Shown: piece after piece, positions 9,935-19,081 of the stretch
Position numbering within the stretch: the first letter of the stretch is position 1
Layout of the letters: every line of letters begins with the position of its first letter
Source of the DNA: Flavobacterium sp.
GTDB lineage: Bacteria > Bacteroidota > Bacteroidia > Flavobacteriales > Flavobacteriaceae
Assembly: GCF_027482425.1 (NCBI RefSeq)
Contig: NZ_JAIXWA010000029.1
Location: 1-64,000, forward strand
Length of the DNA: 64,000 nt
Reading direction: 5' to 3'
The notes under the pieces: model-generated
The model's input: the letters and a program-made list of their open reading frames with translations, nothing else
The model's database searches: none
Told to the model about the DNA's origin: nothing
Position numbers and translations under genes: made by a program

Positions 9935-9991
9935 TGCATTTCGTCGATTATTTTGTGCATTTCGTCGATACTATGTCTAGTTTTGGTCGAC
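9935..9991 (+). promoter_or_regulatory. Phased direct repeats (LytTR-like spacing) at the 10034 promoter
   Basis: TGCATTTCGTCGAT occurs exactly at 9935-9948 and 9956-9969, 21 bases start to start. A degenerate third copy (9 of 14 matches) at 9978-9991 overlaps the -7 box. Two direct repeats two helical turns apart are the usual layout of LytTR response-regulator sites. Confidence 0.55.
9953..9985 (+). promoter_or_regulatory. Promoter of the 1334-residue T9SS protein
   Basis: TAGTTTTG at 9978-9985 with a TTG at 9953-9955 (22-base spacer) fits the Bacteroidetes promoter at the long end of the range. The direct repeats overlap the -33 region, where an activator would sit. Confidence 0.5.
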
Positions 9992-10033
9992 TTTTTAAAA
10001 AGTACGTCAAAATCAAAAATGCTTTAAACACTC

Positions 10034-13000
10034 ATGAAAACAAAAGGAATTCAAACAGACTTATCGCTTTGGTCATTATTCTTAACTCTTTTTTTAAACT
10101 TTAATCTTGTTGCTCAATGCCCAACACCTCCAGGAAATCCGGCCATATATGGTTCAGGTTCATGGAGAGCGTATGTGTATTCTTACACTGACATAGGAAA
10201 TCCACCCGCAAATCCGTTTGCTACGTACCGTGGTTTTTTTACCTTACCCGAAACCTTTAATAATGATTTGGCCAGTGGTTCTCTTTCTGGACCTAACATT
10301 TGTGGAATTTATAGTGACACCTTCGCCATTCGCATGCGTATGCAACGGACTTTCGCTCCTGGCAACTATACCTTCACAGTTGGTGGCGACGATGGATACC
10401 GTTTGAGTTTGGATGGTGGAACAACGTTTATTATCAATCATTGGAGTGACCGCTCGTATGGAACAACTACAAGTGCTGTTGTCTATTTGGATGGTCCTGT
10501 AAATATTGTCTTAGAATATTATGAAAAATTTGGACTTTCAAGAGTAAGTTATTCGTTTAACACCTGCGCAAGCTCAACAGCACCAACCGCTATTAATGCC
10601 CCAACTGCCTTATGTCAAAATGCAGGCGGAACAGCATTGGTTGCCCAAGGAGGAACGCATGGATCTGGAGCCGTTTTTCAATGGGGTACGGGCGCTGTGG
10701 GCACAAACATCATTACAACCACCTCCGGAAACTCACTTTATGTGAATCCAACAGCTACTACTACCTATTGGGTTCGTCGCATCGATCCAGCGCCTTGTGC
10801 TGTAGTCACTTCTGGTGTTAGCACCACTATTTCCGTAAACACTCCTTCAACCATACCCTCCACTATCAGCGGCACGACAACCCTTTGTGCAGGACAAAGC
10901 ACAACGCTCACTGTTTCTGGGGGCACCCATGGAACGGGAGCCGTTTATGAATGGGGGACGGGGTATAATGCTGGTGTCAATGTCATCGCGGGCGCAACAG
11001 GAAGTTCAATCACCGTAAGTCCAACGTCGCAAACAGGCTATTGGGTTCGTCGTGTAGATCCAGCGCCTTGTCCAGCAAACAACTCGGGACACATTACAAC
11101 TACGGTTAATGTTAATCCAAGTTCGACAGCACCAACAACCATAACTCCTTCAACAACTTCTATCTGTCCCGGAAACAGCGTAACCTTGACCGCTTCAGGA
11201 GGAACAGCCCTCTCGGGGTCAACCTTTCAGTGGGGAACGGGAACAACCATCGGGTCAAATGTTATCAGTGGACAAACGGGCGCAAGTATTACCGTAAGCC
11301 CTAGCACTACAACAACCTACTGGGTTCGTCGCTTCGATCCTTCGTGTAATGCCTTTACCGCAGGGATTACATTCACACTTCCCACAGCAGTAGCACCGGG
11401 AAATCCAGCTCTTTTTGGAGCCAACACATGGAATGTCTATGGCTACTCAGGCGCCGATATTACTTTAGGAACTACTACTTACCTCGGATTTTACACCACC
11501 AATACATTAAATTTCAACACTCAAACCGGAACCAATAGTTGGGCAAACAATACTTCGCCTTCTAGCGCTTCAGGTTGGAACGGCTGTCCTATTCCCGCCG
11601 AAAACCACACTTTTACTGCAAAACGCCGCGGATTTCCTTGTGGAAACTATACGGTAGCCATGCAAAACTGGGATGATGTAGCGCAATTATACATCAATAA
11701 CACGCTCGTTTGGTCGGCTAATTCCTGGAGTGGTAATGGAAACTTTAATGTAATTATTGGAACCTACTACTTAGACTCTACCTCTACGGTTGAAATTCGT
11801 AACCGCGAAAACGGGGGACTCTCCAACATCAGCGTTACCTTTACCAATACGAATATCCCCTCCACAGCTCCAACGGCCATTACAGGAACTACTGTTCTTT
11901 GTGAAGGCACTTCAACTACACTAACGGCTACTGGAGGAATAATGGGAACCACGGGTGCTTTTCAATGGGGAACTGGAACTATCGTAGGTTCAAACATTAT
12001 TGCAGGCGCAACGAGTGCCACGCTCACAATTTCGCCCACAACAACTACGACGTACTGGACTAGAAGAGTCGACAGCATTTGTTGGGTAACTACTACTGCG
12101 GCCACTACCACAGTTACAATCCACTCCACCACGGTAGCCGGAAATCTTTCGTCTCCTACAACAACCATTTGTAAAAACGCTACTGTTTCTGAAATTACCT
12201 TAACAGGTAACACGGGTTCGGTAGTCAAATGGCAATATGCCTTTGATGCCGCATTTACTACTGGTGTAACCGACATTGCAGTCTCGAATACTAGTTTATC
12301 CACTGCACAAATTGGCACATTCGCCACCACACGCTATTTCCGTGCCGTGGTTCAAAATGGAAATTGTTTGGCAGCCAACACAGCTCCCCTTGCAATTGTA
12401 GTTCCAGACACCGTTGTTTACAATGGCACATGGAATGGAACCCCAACCGAAAAAACACCGATACTCATTGCCTCAAACTATACGTTGACTTCCGATTTGG
12501 AGGCTTGCTCTTGTCAAATAGGTGCCAATGCCACCTTGACCATTCCCGCAGGACGAACACTTCGAACACAACAGGAAATTGAAGTAAATGCTACGGGCGG
12601 ACTTATCGTAGAAAACAATGGAAGCTTGGTACAAGTAAACGATGCCGCTATCAATTCAGGCTCGATTACCTTCAAACGAAACACCACTCCGCTAAAACAA
12701 TTTGATTACACCTACTTTTCGAGTCCCATTCAAAGCACAACATTAGGGCAACTGGCGCCCCAATCTATGTTTTACTCCTTTAATCCAAACATTAACAATT
12801 GGAATTTGGAAAATGTAAACACAGTAATGACTTCAGGAAGAGGGTTTATTTTCCGAGCTCCAAACACGCTTAACTTCAACACCCCCCAAATTTTTGGTGT
12901 ATCCCTCAACGGAACGCCCACCAATGGAATTGTTCCCACGACCATCGTGAAAGGAACGGGCACAACGTTTAACTTAATAGGAAATCCTTACCCTTCAGCA

Positions 13001-14038
13001 ATAGATATTGATGCCTTTTTGATGGATCCTGCCAACGACCCTATTGTAAATGGAACCATTTATCTTTGGACACACAACACAGCTATTGCCAATGTAAGTG
13101 GAACCAATATCTATGTGTATACGAGTGACGACTATGCTAAATACAACTTAACCGGTGGCGTTCAAACCGCAAATCCATCGATTACTGGAGGTACTCCCCC
13201 AAATGGCAGAATTGCCTCAGGACAAGGATTTTTTATCGAAGCCAATAACGTACTAACGGCTGGAACCTACACTGCGCGCTTTAACAACAGCATGCGTATC
13301 AAGGGTGAAAACAATCAGTTTTTTAGAACATCAGGAGTAACTACACAGAGTACCGTTTTGGAAAAACACCGGGTATGGTTAACCTTGAGCAATTCCCAAG
13401 GAGCTTACAGTGAACTCTTAGTAGGGTATATCACAGGGGCTACCCAAGGTATGGACTCTAAATATGATGGAAGAACCCTTCCTGCGGGGAACGTAATCTC
13501 GTTTTACTCCTTGTTGAATGCTACGGAGTTGGCGATACAGGGGCGAGCGCTTCCTTTCCAAGATGATGATCGAGTGCTACTAGGATTCCAATCGACCCTT
13601 ACGGGAACGTTTCAAATTCGTTTGAGCAATTTCGACGGCTTGTTTCAAAATCAAAATGTATACTTATACGACGCAACCACGCAAACCTATCATGATTTAA
13701 AAGCGGGTGCCTTTACGTTTACCATCGCTCAAGCGGGAACGAATAACAACCGTTTTGAGTTACGTTTTACCAATGGAAATGCATTACAAACAGGAAATTT
13801 CACGCTTGACAATACCGTAATGGCCTTTATAAAAGAGGGAAAATTACACATTACGAGTTCACGGGAATCCATTGCAAACATTGAGATGTTTGATTTATTA
13901 GGAAAAAAAGTGTTCAGCCAAAAGGGAATTAACCGCACTGCATTCCAGTCGGAATTCCTTCCCTTTTCGAATCAGATTTACATAGTTCGCATTACCTTAT
14001 CTGACGAAAGTGTAGTCACAGAAAAAATAATACGTTAA
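10034..14038 (+). CDS. Large secreted adhesin-like protein with PA14-like and Ig-like repeats, T9SS signal
   Basis: A 1334-residue protein with an uncleaved-looking N-terminus MKTKGIQTD followed by a hydrophobic signal segment ending near NLVAQ. A PA14-like domain spans about residues 45-180 (FTVGGDDGYRLSLDGG). Ig-like repeats of roughly 90 residues follow, each with a FQWGTGT...TTTYWVRR core. A second PA14-like domain lies near 455-600, and then another Ig-like repeat. The C-terminus (IANIEMFDLLGKKVF...VTEKIIR) is a T9SS type C-like sorting signal. PA14 and Ig modules suggest glycan or surface binding; no catalytic motif is visible. The repeats are similar at DNA level around GGGTTCGTCG, so recombination or misassembly within the gene is possible. 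Confidence 0.85.
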   Translation: MKTKGIQTDLSLWSLFLTLFLNFNLVAQCPTPPGNPAIYGSGSWRAYVYSYTDIGNPPANPFATYRGFFTLPETFNNDLASGSLSGPNICGIYSDTFAIRMRMQRTFAPGNYTFTVGGDDGYRLSLDGGTTFIINHWSDRSYGTTTSAVVYLDGPVNIVLEYYEKFGLSRVSYSFNTCASSTAPTAINAPTALCQNAGGTALVAQGGTHGSGAVFQWGTGAVGTNIITTTSGNSLYVNPTATTTYWVRRIDPAPCAVVTSGVSTTISVNTPSTIPSTISGTTTLCAGQSTTLTVSGGTHGTGAVYEWGTGYNAGVNVIAGATGSSITVSPTSQTGYWVRRVDPAPCPANNSGHITTTVNVNPSSTAPTTITPSTTSICPGNSVTLTASGGTALSGSTFQWGTGTTIGSNVISGQTGASITVSPSTTTTYWVRRFDPSCNAFTAGITFTLPTAVAPGNPALFGANTWNVYGYSGADITLGTTTYLGFYTTNTLNFNTQTGTNSWANNTSPSSASGWNGCPIPAENHTFTAKRRGFPCGNYTVAMQNWDDVAQLYINNTLVWSANSWSGNGNFNVIIGTYYLDSTSTVEIRNRENGGLSNISVTFTNTNIPSTAPTAITGTTVLCEGTSTTLTATGGIMGTTGAFQWGTGTIVGSNIIAGATSATLTISPTTTTTYWTRRVDSICWVTTTAATTTVTIHSTTVAGNLSSPTTTICKNATVSEITLTGNTGSVVKWQYAFDAAFTTGVTDIAVSNTSLSTAQIGTFATTRYFRAVVQNGNCLAANTAPLAIVVPDTVVYNGTWNGTPTEKTPILIASNYTLTSDLEACSCQIGANATLTIPAGRTLRTQQEIEVNATGGLIVENNGSLVQVNDAAINSGSITFKRNTTPLKQFDYTYFSSPIQSTTLGQLAPQSMFYSFNPNINNWNLENVNTVMTSGRGFIFRAPNTLNFNTPQIFGVSLNGTPTNGIVPTTIVKGTGTTFNLIGNPYPSAIDIDAFLMDPANDPIVNGTIYLWTHNTAIANVSGTNIYVYTSDDYAKYNLTGGVQTANPSITGGTPPNGRIASGQGFFIEANNVLTAGTYTARFNNSMRIKGENNQFFRTSGVTTQSTVLEKHRVWLTLSNSQGAYSELLVGYITGATQGMDSKYDGRTLPAGNVISFYSLLNATELAIQGRALPFQDDDRVLLGFQSTLTGTFQIRLSNFDGLFQNQNVYLYDATTQTYHDLKAGAFTFTIAQAGTNNNRFELRFTNGNALQTGNFTLDNTVMAFIKEGKLHITSSRESIANIEMFDLLGKKVFSQKGINRTAFQSEFLPFSNQIYIVRITLSDESVVTEKIIR

Positions 14039-14070
14039 TTAAAAATTGGGCTTTTTATTAACCAAAAAAG

Positions 14071-14097
14071 AGCCGTCTCTAGCGAGGCGGTTTTTTT
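14071..14097. terminator. Bidirectional terminator between convergent genes
   Basis: A 7-bp GC-rich stem (CCGTCTC / GAGGCGG, loop TAGC) is followed by seven T. An A-run on the other side makes it work for the biotin operon too; its T-run overlaps the ketoacyl synthase stop codon. Confidence 0.85.
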
Positions 14098-15247
14098 ATT
14101 TAGAAATGCGAATCGTCACCGCATTACCCCCAAACCCAACCGCATTAATCAGAATATGTTGTATGGGTTTTTTTGCTGTAAAAATTTTACTGAAAGGAGT
14201 GCCAAAAAAAGTTTGCTCTTGAAGCATCAAAAGGGCCAATTCCAAGCTGAAAATTCCCGAAGCTCCAAAGGTATGACCCATTTTCCACTTGTTTGTGGTC
14301 AACATCGGTACATTTTCACCAAATACTTTTTGAATCGCTTTATATTCGGACAAATCGCCTTTGACCGTCCCAGGCGCATGCATCACGATGGCGTCAATTT
14401 CAGCCAAGGATAAATCCCCTATGGCCATTTTCATCGATTTTTGGAAACAAATGGCCTCATCCGATATGGAAATGTTATGTTCCAATTCGTCGGTAGCGTA
14501 GCCCACTCCAGTGATGTACGCCAAAGCATTGACCTTGTCTCGCCCCAACGCCACTACCCCAGCTCCCTCACCCAACACCATCGTATTGCGAAGTTTATCC
14601 AAATCCATGGTCTTACACGGATACCCTTTCGTTTCGCGCGAATAGATTTTTAACGCTTGCATTTGCGCTAATGTAAAAGGGGTCAAAGGCGCCTCGCTTC
14701 CACCCACAATAAATTTATCCGCCATACCGGCTTCCAACCATGCCACCGCATTCAAAAGGGCGTGCAACGCTGTGGAACAGGTGATGGAATGGGAAATTTC
14801 GGGTCCGGCCGATTTTAAATCATGGGCAACCCAACTCGAGAGATTTCCCAAAGTGGTGGTGGGCGAACTCAAGGTCGCCGTTTTACCAGTCGCGATAAAT
14901 TCGCGGTGAAATTGCTCCCATAAATGCGTGGCACCACGTGACGAACCAATATTGATTCCTATCGCATCGCCTTTTTGCCAACCCGCTTGAGTTAGAACCC
15001 TCCGACTCACATCCAAACCCATAATCACTGAAGGATCTAAGTTTTTATACTTGGAGTCCGAACGACGAATGACCGCTAAACGTGTTTGATCGGTTTCCAT
15101 TAAAGGAGCAACCCAGTATTCTTGGGTTCCAAAACACTTTTTTTGAATCGCCGTGGCTTTTGAAGAATAGGCCTCACGAATGGCATTGGGGTTCGACCCC
15201 AAGGGCGAAACAGTAGCTATAGCGTTTATGGAAATGCGATGTTTCAA
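14096..15247 (-). CDS. Beta-ketoacyl-ACP synthase-like protein of the biotin operon
   Basis: A 383-residue condensing enzyme of the KAS I/II type. The Cys-His-His catalytic set is intact: C157 in ITCSTALHA, H290 in VMHAPGT and H325 in GHTFGASG. It is somewhat shorter than FabF (about 410). It lies 23 bases after bioA and is the last gene of the bioF-bioD-bioA run. No bioC, bioH or bioG is present in the window. The position suggests, without proving, that it helps assemble the pimeloyl precursor used by BioF. General fatty-acid or polyketide condensation is the alternative. Confidence 0.8.
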   Translation of the reverse strand: MKHRISINAIATVSPLGSNPNAIREAYSSKATAIQKKCFGTQEYWVAPLMETDQTRLAVIRRSDSKYKNLDPSVIMGLDVSRRVLTQAGWQKGDAIGINIGSSRGATHLWEQFHREFIATGKTATLSSPTTTLGNLSSWVAHDLKSAGPEISHSITCSTALHALLNAVAWLEAGMADKFIVGGSEAPLTPFTLAQMQALKIYSRETKGYPCKTMDLDKLRNTMVLGEGAGVVALGRDKVNALAYITGVGYATDELEHNISISDEAICFQKSMKMAIGDLSLAEIDAIVMHAPGTVKGDLSEYKAIQKVFGENVPMLTTNKWKMGHTFGASGIFSLELALLMLQEQTFFGTPFSKIFTAKKPIQHILINAVGFGGNAVTIRISK

Positions 15248-15270
15248 ATGAAAATTTTAAGGCTGTAAAG

Positions 15271-16542
15271 TTAGTCGATTTCTAAAGCCGCTTCTACTAC
15301 TTCATACACTTTTTCCAATTGTGCATCCGTCATAATATACGGCGGTAAAATATAGATGATATTTCCAACGGGACGCAAAATCACCCCGTTTGCAATAAAG
15401 AATTGATACAAGCGGTTTCGAAAAGTACCGTAATAACTTTCCACGCCTTCACGCAAAATTTCCAACGCAAAAATCACCCCCAAAACGCGTGTCGTTTTTA
15501 CCCGCGGATGTGCGTTCATTTTTTTAGCGAAAACCATATGTTTATGATGAATCCGTTGTATATTGGCTTGCATCTCCACAGATTCTAGCAATTCGATACT
15601 GGCTAATGCAGCCGCACAACCCGTGGGATTCGCTGTGAACGTATGTCCGTGAAACAAGGCTTTATTCACATCAGTATCTAAAAAACCGTCGAAGATTTCT
15701 TGGGTAAACGACGTAATGGCCATCGGAATCGTTCCTCCCGTTAAGGCTTTAGACAAACAAAGCATATCGGGATGTTCTGTCAAATAATCACAGGCAAAGT
15801 TCTTACCCGTTTTCCCAAAACCGGTCATCACTTCATCGGCAATCGTAAAGACACCATATTTGCGACACAACAGGATCATTTTATCCAAAACTTGGGCTGA
15901 ATACATAACCATCCCAGCAGCCCCTTGGCATAAGGGTTCGAAGATAAATGCCGCATATTCACCCGTTTGTAATTGCTCTTCCAACACTTGTAAGGCATGA
16001 ACTTCTTGCCCTTCCACCGGCACGGGAATACGGTATACATCAACGAGTGAACCCTGAAATGCTTCGGTAAAAAAAGTGATTCCACTCGAGGCCATTGCCC
16101 CAAAAGTGTCTCCATGAAAGGCATCGTCAAAAGCGAGAATACGGCGTCTAACCTCCTTTTTATTATAAAAAAACTGCATAGCCGCTTTAAGTGCTACCTC
16201 CACAGCGGTCGAACCGTTATCGGAAAAGAAAAGCTTTTTTTGATTGGAAGGCAAAAGTGAAATTAACTTCTCGGCCAATTCTACGGCAGGTTTATTGGTA
16301 AAACCGCCAAACAAAACGTGTTCGAGTGTGGTCAATTGTTTGTAAATCGCCTCCGCCATCACCGGATTGGAATGCCCATACGGATTCACCCACCAAGAAG
16401 CAATGGCATCCAAATATTCTTTTCCATGTTCATCCCACAGCACAGCCCCTTGTCCTTTGACAATGGCGGGTAACAAACCTACCGTTTGGTGTTGTGTATA
16501 CGGATGCCAGTTATAGAGCTGGTCTTTTTCGGATAAATTCAT
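15271..16542 (-). CDS. bioA: Adenosylmethionine-8-amino-7-oxononanoate aminotransferase
   Basis: PLP-dependent aminotransferase that converts KAPA to DAPA with SAM as amino donor. The 423 residues show YLDAIASWWVNPYGH near 43-57, the substrate-binding block AFHGDTFGAM at 141-150, IADEVMTGFGKTG around 234-246 (Asp236) and the PLP lysine at about K265 in LSKALTGG. Length is family-typical. Expressed with bioF and bioD upstream and the ketoacyl synthase downstream. Confidence 0.96.
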   Translation of the reverse strand: MNLSEKDQLYNWHPYTQHQTVGLLPAIVKGQGAVLWDEHGKEYLDAIASWWVNPYGHSNPVMAEAIYKQLTTLEHVLFGGFTNKPAVELAEKLISLLPSNQKKLFFSDNGSTAVEVALKAAMQFFYNKKEVRRRILAFDDAFHGDTFGAMASSGITFFTEAFQGSLVDVYRIPVPVEGQEVHALQVLEEQLQTGEYAAFIFEPLCQGAAGMVMYSAQVLDKMILLCRKYGVFTIADEVMTGFGKTGKNFACDYLTEHPDMLCLSKALTGGTIPMAITSFTQEIFDGFLDTDVNKALFHGHTFTANPTGCAAALASIELLESVEMQANIQRIHHKHMVFAKKMNAHPRVKTTRVLGVIFALEILREGVESYYGTFRNRLYQFFIANGVILRPVGNIIYILPPYIMTDAQLEKVYEVVEAALEID

Positions 16543-16629
16543 ATACTATAGCGTAAAGTAGAAAACAACAACAGGAAAGACTGATCGGCATCACTCTTTC
16601 TTCTTGCTTCTTTCCTCTTTTTTCTTTAC

Positions 16630-17250
16630 TTATTCCAATTTCAACAAGGACTCGCGCAATTGCTCGGCATAATCGCGTACTACGTTTTGGTCAAAATACG
16701 GTTCGTTATTGATTCTTCCTAAAAAGGGAATTCCTGTTTTTTGTAAAATAATGGATTCCGTCGGCTCATGTTCATCCCCTGAAAAAATTATTCCTGCTAT
16801 TTTTACCTTTCGCGCGTGCAACGCTTCAATCGTCAACAACGTATGATTGATGCTACCCAAATAATGGCGCGAAACCACAATCACTTGATAATCGGGACGA
16901 ATCAAATCGATGACACAATCGTTAGCATTTAACGGTACAAAAACGCCACCCGCCCCTTCAATCACCAAATGATTCTCGGTTTTTGGTTCTTGAATTTGCG
17001 CAATATCTATCGTGATGTGATCGATTGCTGCCGCTAGATGCGGACTCGCAGGCGTATGTAACGCATAGGCATTGGGGTGAAATTGCGTTTTGGTGTTGGA
17101 CACACGTCGTTTGACTTTATGTGTGTCACTGTCTTCCAAATCACCCGCTTGAACTGGCTTCCAATAATCGGCTTCCAACGCTTCAGTTACAATGGCCGCC
17201 ACTACAGTTTTCCCTACATCGGTTCCAATACCTGTAATAAATAATTTCAT
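16630..17250 (-). CDS. bioD: Dethiobiotin synthetase
   Basis: ATP-dependent carboxylation of DAPA to dethiobiotin. The P-loop GTDVGKT follows the start almost at once (MKLFITGIGTDVGKT). The chosen start at 17250 gives 206 residues, the usual BioD N-terminus; in-frame ATGs at 17259 and 17268 are also possible. VIEGAGGVFVPL is the second nucleotide/substrate loop. The gene sits 87 bases upstream of bioA and 167 bases downstream of bioF, with a REP-like element in the latter gap. Confidence 0.95.
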   Translation of the reverse strand: MKLFITGIGTDVGKTVVAAIVTEALEADYWKPVQAGDLEDSDTHKVKRRVSNTKTQFHPNAYALHTPASPHLAAAIDHITIDIAQIQEPKTENHLVIEGAGGVFVPLNANDCVIDLIRPDYQVIVVSRHYLGSINHTLLTIEALHARKVKIAGIIFSGDEHEPTESIILQKTGIPFLGRINNEPYFDQNVVRDYAEQLRESLLKLE

Positions 17251-17325
17251 TCCATTCATTTTTGGCAAAGTTCGGGAAGTGAACGGAAATTCCCATCAAA
17301 TTTTAACGAAAGCTTATTAATTTGG

Positions 17326-17423
17326 GCGGTACCTTCGGCCCGGGCTATCCGCAGTGCCGACTTTCCTTGCGTCTGGCAGGGCACTTCGCTACTACCTGCC
17401 TGCCGAAAGGTAGGTCTCTACCG
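17326..17423 (+). repeat. REP-like palindromic element between bioF and bioD
   Basis: The element begins with GCGGTACC and ends with CTACCGC, contains CCCGGGCTATCCGC and has several internal inverted segments (for example CTACCTGCC / AAGGTAGG). It touches the bioF stop codon. I recall intergenic palindromes with GGGCTATCCGC as common in flavobacterial genomes; this cannot be checked here. Confidence 0.5.
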
Positions 17424-18596
17424 CAATTCCTGCTCTTGCTGAAACAGTGTGCTCGCCAAAAGCTCCAGCACAGCAGTAATGGATTCCAATGGTGTATACA
17501 CATGCAAACAAAAGCGCAGGCGTTCTTGTCCTTCAGGAACGGTAGGTGACAAAATGGGTTTCACCTCAAAACCTGCCGCTTGTAGCGTTTGGGCTAAGTG
17601 ACGAACTTTTCCATTCCCTGGCACAATAGCGCAGTGAATCGCCGACTTAGAATACACAAATAGCGGTTGGAGTCCGAGACGCTTAATCTCCTGATTCATG
17701 TGCACAATGCGGGATTGCAAGGCTTTGACAGTGGCCTTTTCTTGTTGCAAAAACTGATACGCCACATAGATTGTAGCCACAGCATGCGGTGACAATCCGG
17801 TAGTATAAATAAAACTTCGGGCGAAATTGACCAAGTAGGTTTGTAAATCGTGACTTCCCAATACTGCAGCACCATGACAGCCCAAGCCTTTTCCAAAGGT
17901 TACGATTCGGGCAAAAATACGTGAATGCAATTGTAAATACTGAGTGACGCCTTCACCATATTCACCCATGATTCCTAGAGCATGCGCTTCATCAACTACT
18001 AGCAAGGCGTTATAGTATTCACACAATTGTACAATTTCTTCCAGCGGTGGTGTGTCGCCATCCATCGAATAGACCGTTTCAAGCGCTACATAGATTTCGA
18101 AGTTATGATCAGCGGTTCGTTTTTCACTCCATTTTTCAAGAGCTTGTTGTAGATCTTCGGGATCGTTATGGTTAAATTTATAGGATTTGGCGTTACTCAA
18201 TTGGAGTCCGTCCCGTATAGACGCATGACAGAGTTCGTCATATAAAATAACATCGCCGCGTTGGGGCACGGCGCTAAAAAACCCGACATTAGCATCATAG
18301 CCCGAATTAAAAATCAGGGCCGATTCGGCTTGATGAAATTGGGCGATTCGAGTTTCCGTTTCGGTATACAAGGCATGATTACCAGAGATGAGGCGCGAAC
18401 CTGTTGCGCCATTGAACTTGAAATTCCGTATGGTAAGAAAATCATGTACGGCATCAAAAAGCGCTTCATTGCGCGTAAATCCCAGGTAATCGTTGGAGGA
18501 AAAATCTTCCCTATTTGCATAAACGGGCAAGAGGCGCAAGGCATTTTCGGCTTGGCGTTGTTGTAACTTATGCTGCAGCTTTTCTGGAAATTTCAT
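17418..18596 (-). CDS. bioF: 8-amino-7-oxononanoate synthase
   Basis: PLP enzyme that condenses pimeloyl-ACP/CoA with alanine to give KAPA. The 392-residue protein has the family blocks FSSNDYLGF (about 33-41), GATGSRLISGNH, DEAHALGIMGEYGEG and the PLP lysine in TFGKGLGCHG. Length is standard. It is the first gene of the biotin operon. A TATATTTG box lies only four bases before its ATG, so the transcript may be leaderless. The stop codon is TAG and borders a REP-like element. Confidence 0.93.
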   Translation of the reverse strand: MKFPEKLQHKLQQRQAENALRLLPVYANREDFSSNDYLGFTRNEALFDAVHDFLTIRNFKFNGATGSRLISGNHALYTETETRIAQFHQAESALIFNSGYDANVGFFSAVPQRGDVILYDELCHASIRDGLQLSNAKSYKFNHNDPEDLQQALEKWSEKRTADHNFEIYVALETVYSMDGDTPPLEEIVQLCEYYNALLVVDEAHALGIMGEYGEGVTQYLQLHSRIFARIVTFGKGLGCHGAAVLGSHDLQTYLVNFARSFIYTTGLSPHAVATIYVAYQFLQQEKATVKALQSRIVHMNQEIKRLGLQPLFVYSKSAIHCAIVPGNGKVRHLAQTLQAAGFEVKPILSPTVPEGQERLRFCLHVYTPLESITAVLELLASTLFQQEQELR

Positions 18597-18600
18597 CGTT

Positions 18601-18608
18601 CAAATATA
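18601..18608 (-). promoter_or_regulatory. -7 box directly before bioF
   Basis: TATATTTG on the minus strand matches TAnnTTTG and is separated from the ATG by four bases. No TTG lies at the expected -33 position, which falls inside a REP-like element. Confidence 0.45.
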
Positions 18609-18613
18609 AGGGA

Positions 18614-18735
18614 TTTAGCCCGGAACTTCCTCATTTCGGCAGTAAGGTCGCAGCGGCATCCTCCCGACGTTAGAAGGGAGACCTACCCAAGGTAGAGAAG
18701 TACAGCGGAGAGCCGGAATACCTGGCGGCTGGAAG
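18614..18735 (-). repeat. Second REP-like element, upstream of bioF, inverted relative to the first
   Basis: Read on the minus strand it contains GGCTCTCCGCTGTA, GGGTAGGTCTCCC and GGATGCCGCTGC. It thus resembles the element at 17326-17423 (GGCTATCCGC, GGTAGGTCTC) in opposite orientation. It fills most of the bioF-atpC gap. Confidence 0.45.
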
Positions 18736-18745
18736 GACTCCAAAT

Positions 18746-18777
18746 AAAAAACCCGACACAAGAATGCATCGGGTTTT
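18746..18777 (-). terminator. Terminator of atpD-atpC
   Basis: Minus-strand hairpin with arms AAACCCGA and TCGGGTTT, a loop of about 12 bases, followed by a T-rich run. Confidence 0.8.
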
Positions 18778-18799
18778 GTTTATTTTGAATTAGTCGGAA

Positions 18800-19081
18800 T
18801 TAATCGGCTAAAACTATGACTTTATTGTCTTTCATTTCGATCGTTCCCGAGTTAATGGCTAGACTATAGTTTTGGTCGTTAATTTTGGTAAAGCGACCTT
18901 TTACAGTTTCGTCAAAATTGAAGGAACTCGCTGTAATTTTCACAGCACCGTCTTTCAAAATAGAAACGATAGGAGCGTGGTTATTTAAGAGTTGGAAGGA
19001 TCCATCTACACCAGGAAGCGATACAGAAGTAACTTCTCCTTTAAACAACGTAGCTTCGGGTGATACTATTTCTAAAATCAT
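18800..19081 (-). CDS. atpC: ATP synthase epsilon subunit, short form
   Basis: Epsilon subunit of F1, in the central stalk. Only 93 residues: the N-terminal beta-sandwich (MILEIVSPEATLFKGEV...PGVDGSFQLLNNHAPIV) is complete. The C-terminal two-helix domain that inhibits ATP hydrolysis in E. coli (full length about 135-140) is absent. Short forms like this are usual in Bacteroidetes. It follows atpD by 78 very AT-rich bases and forms a two-gene operon apart from the other atp genes, which are not in this window. Confidence 0.93.
   Translation of the reverse strand: MILEIVSPEATLFKGEVTSVSLPGVDGSFQLLNNHAPIVSILKDGAVKITASSFNFDETVKGRFTKINDQNYSLAINSGTIEMKDNKVIVLAD

Noticed and set aside
10034-14038. 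Repeat units as mobile elements
   Set aside because: The DNA similarity follows the protein Ig-like repeats and has no terminal inverted repeats.
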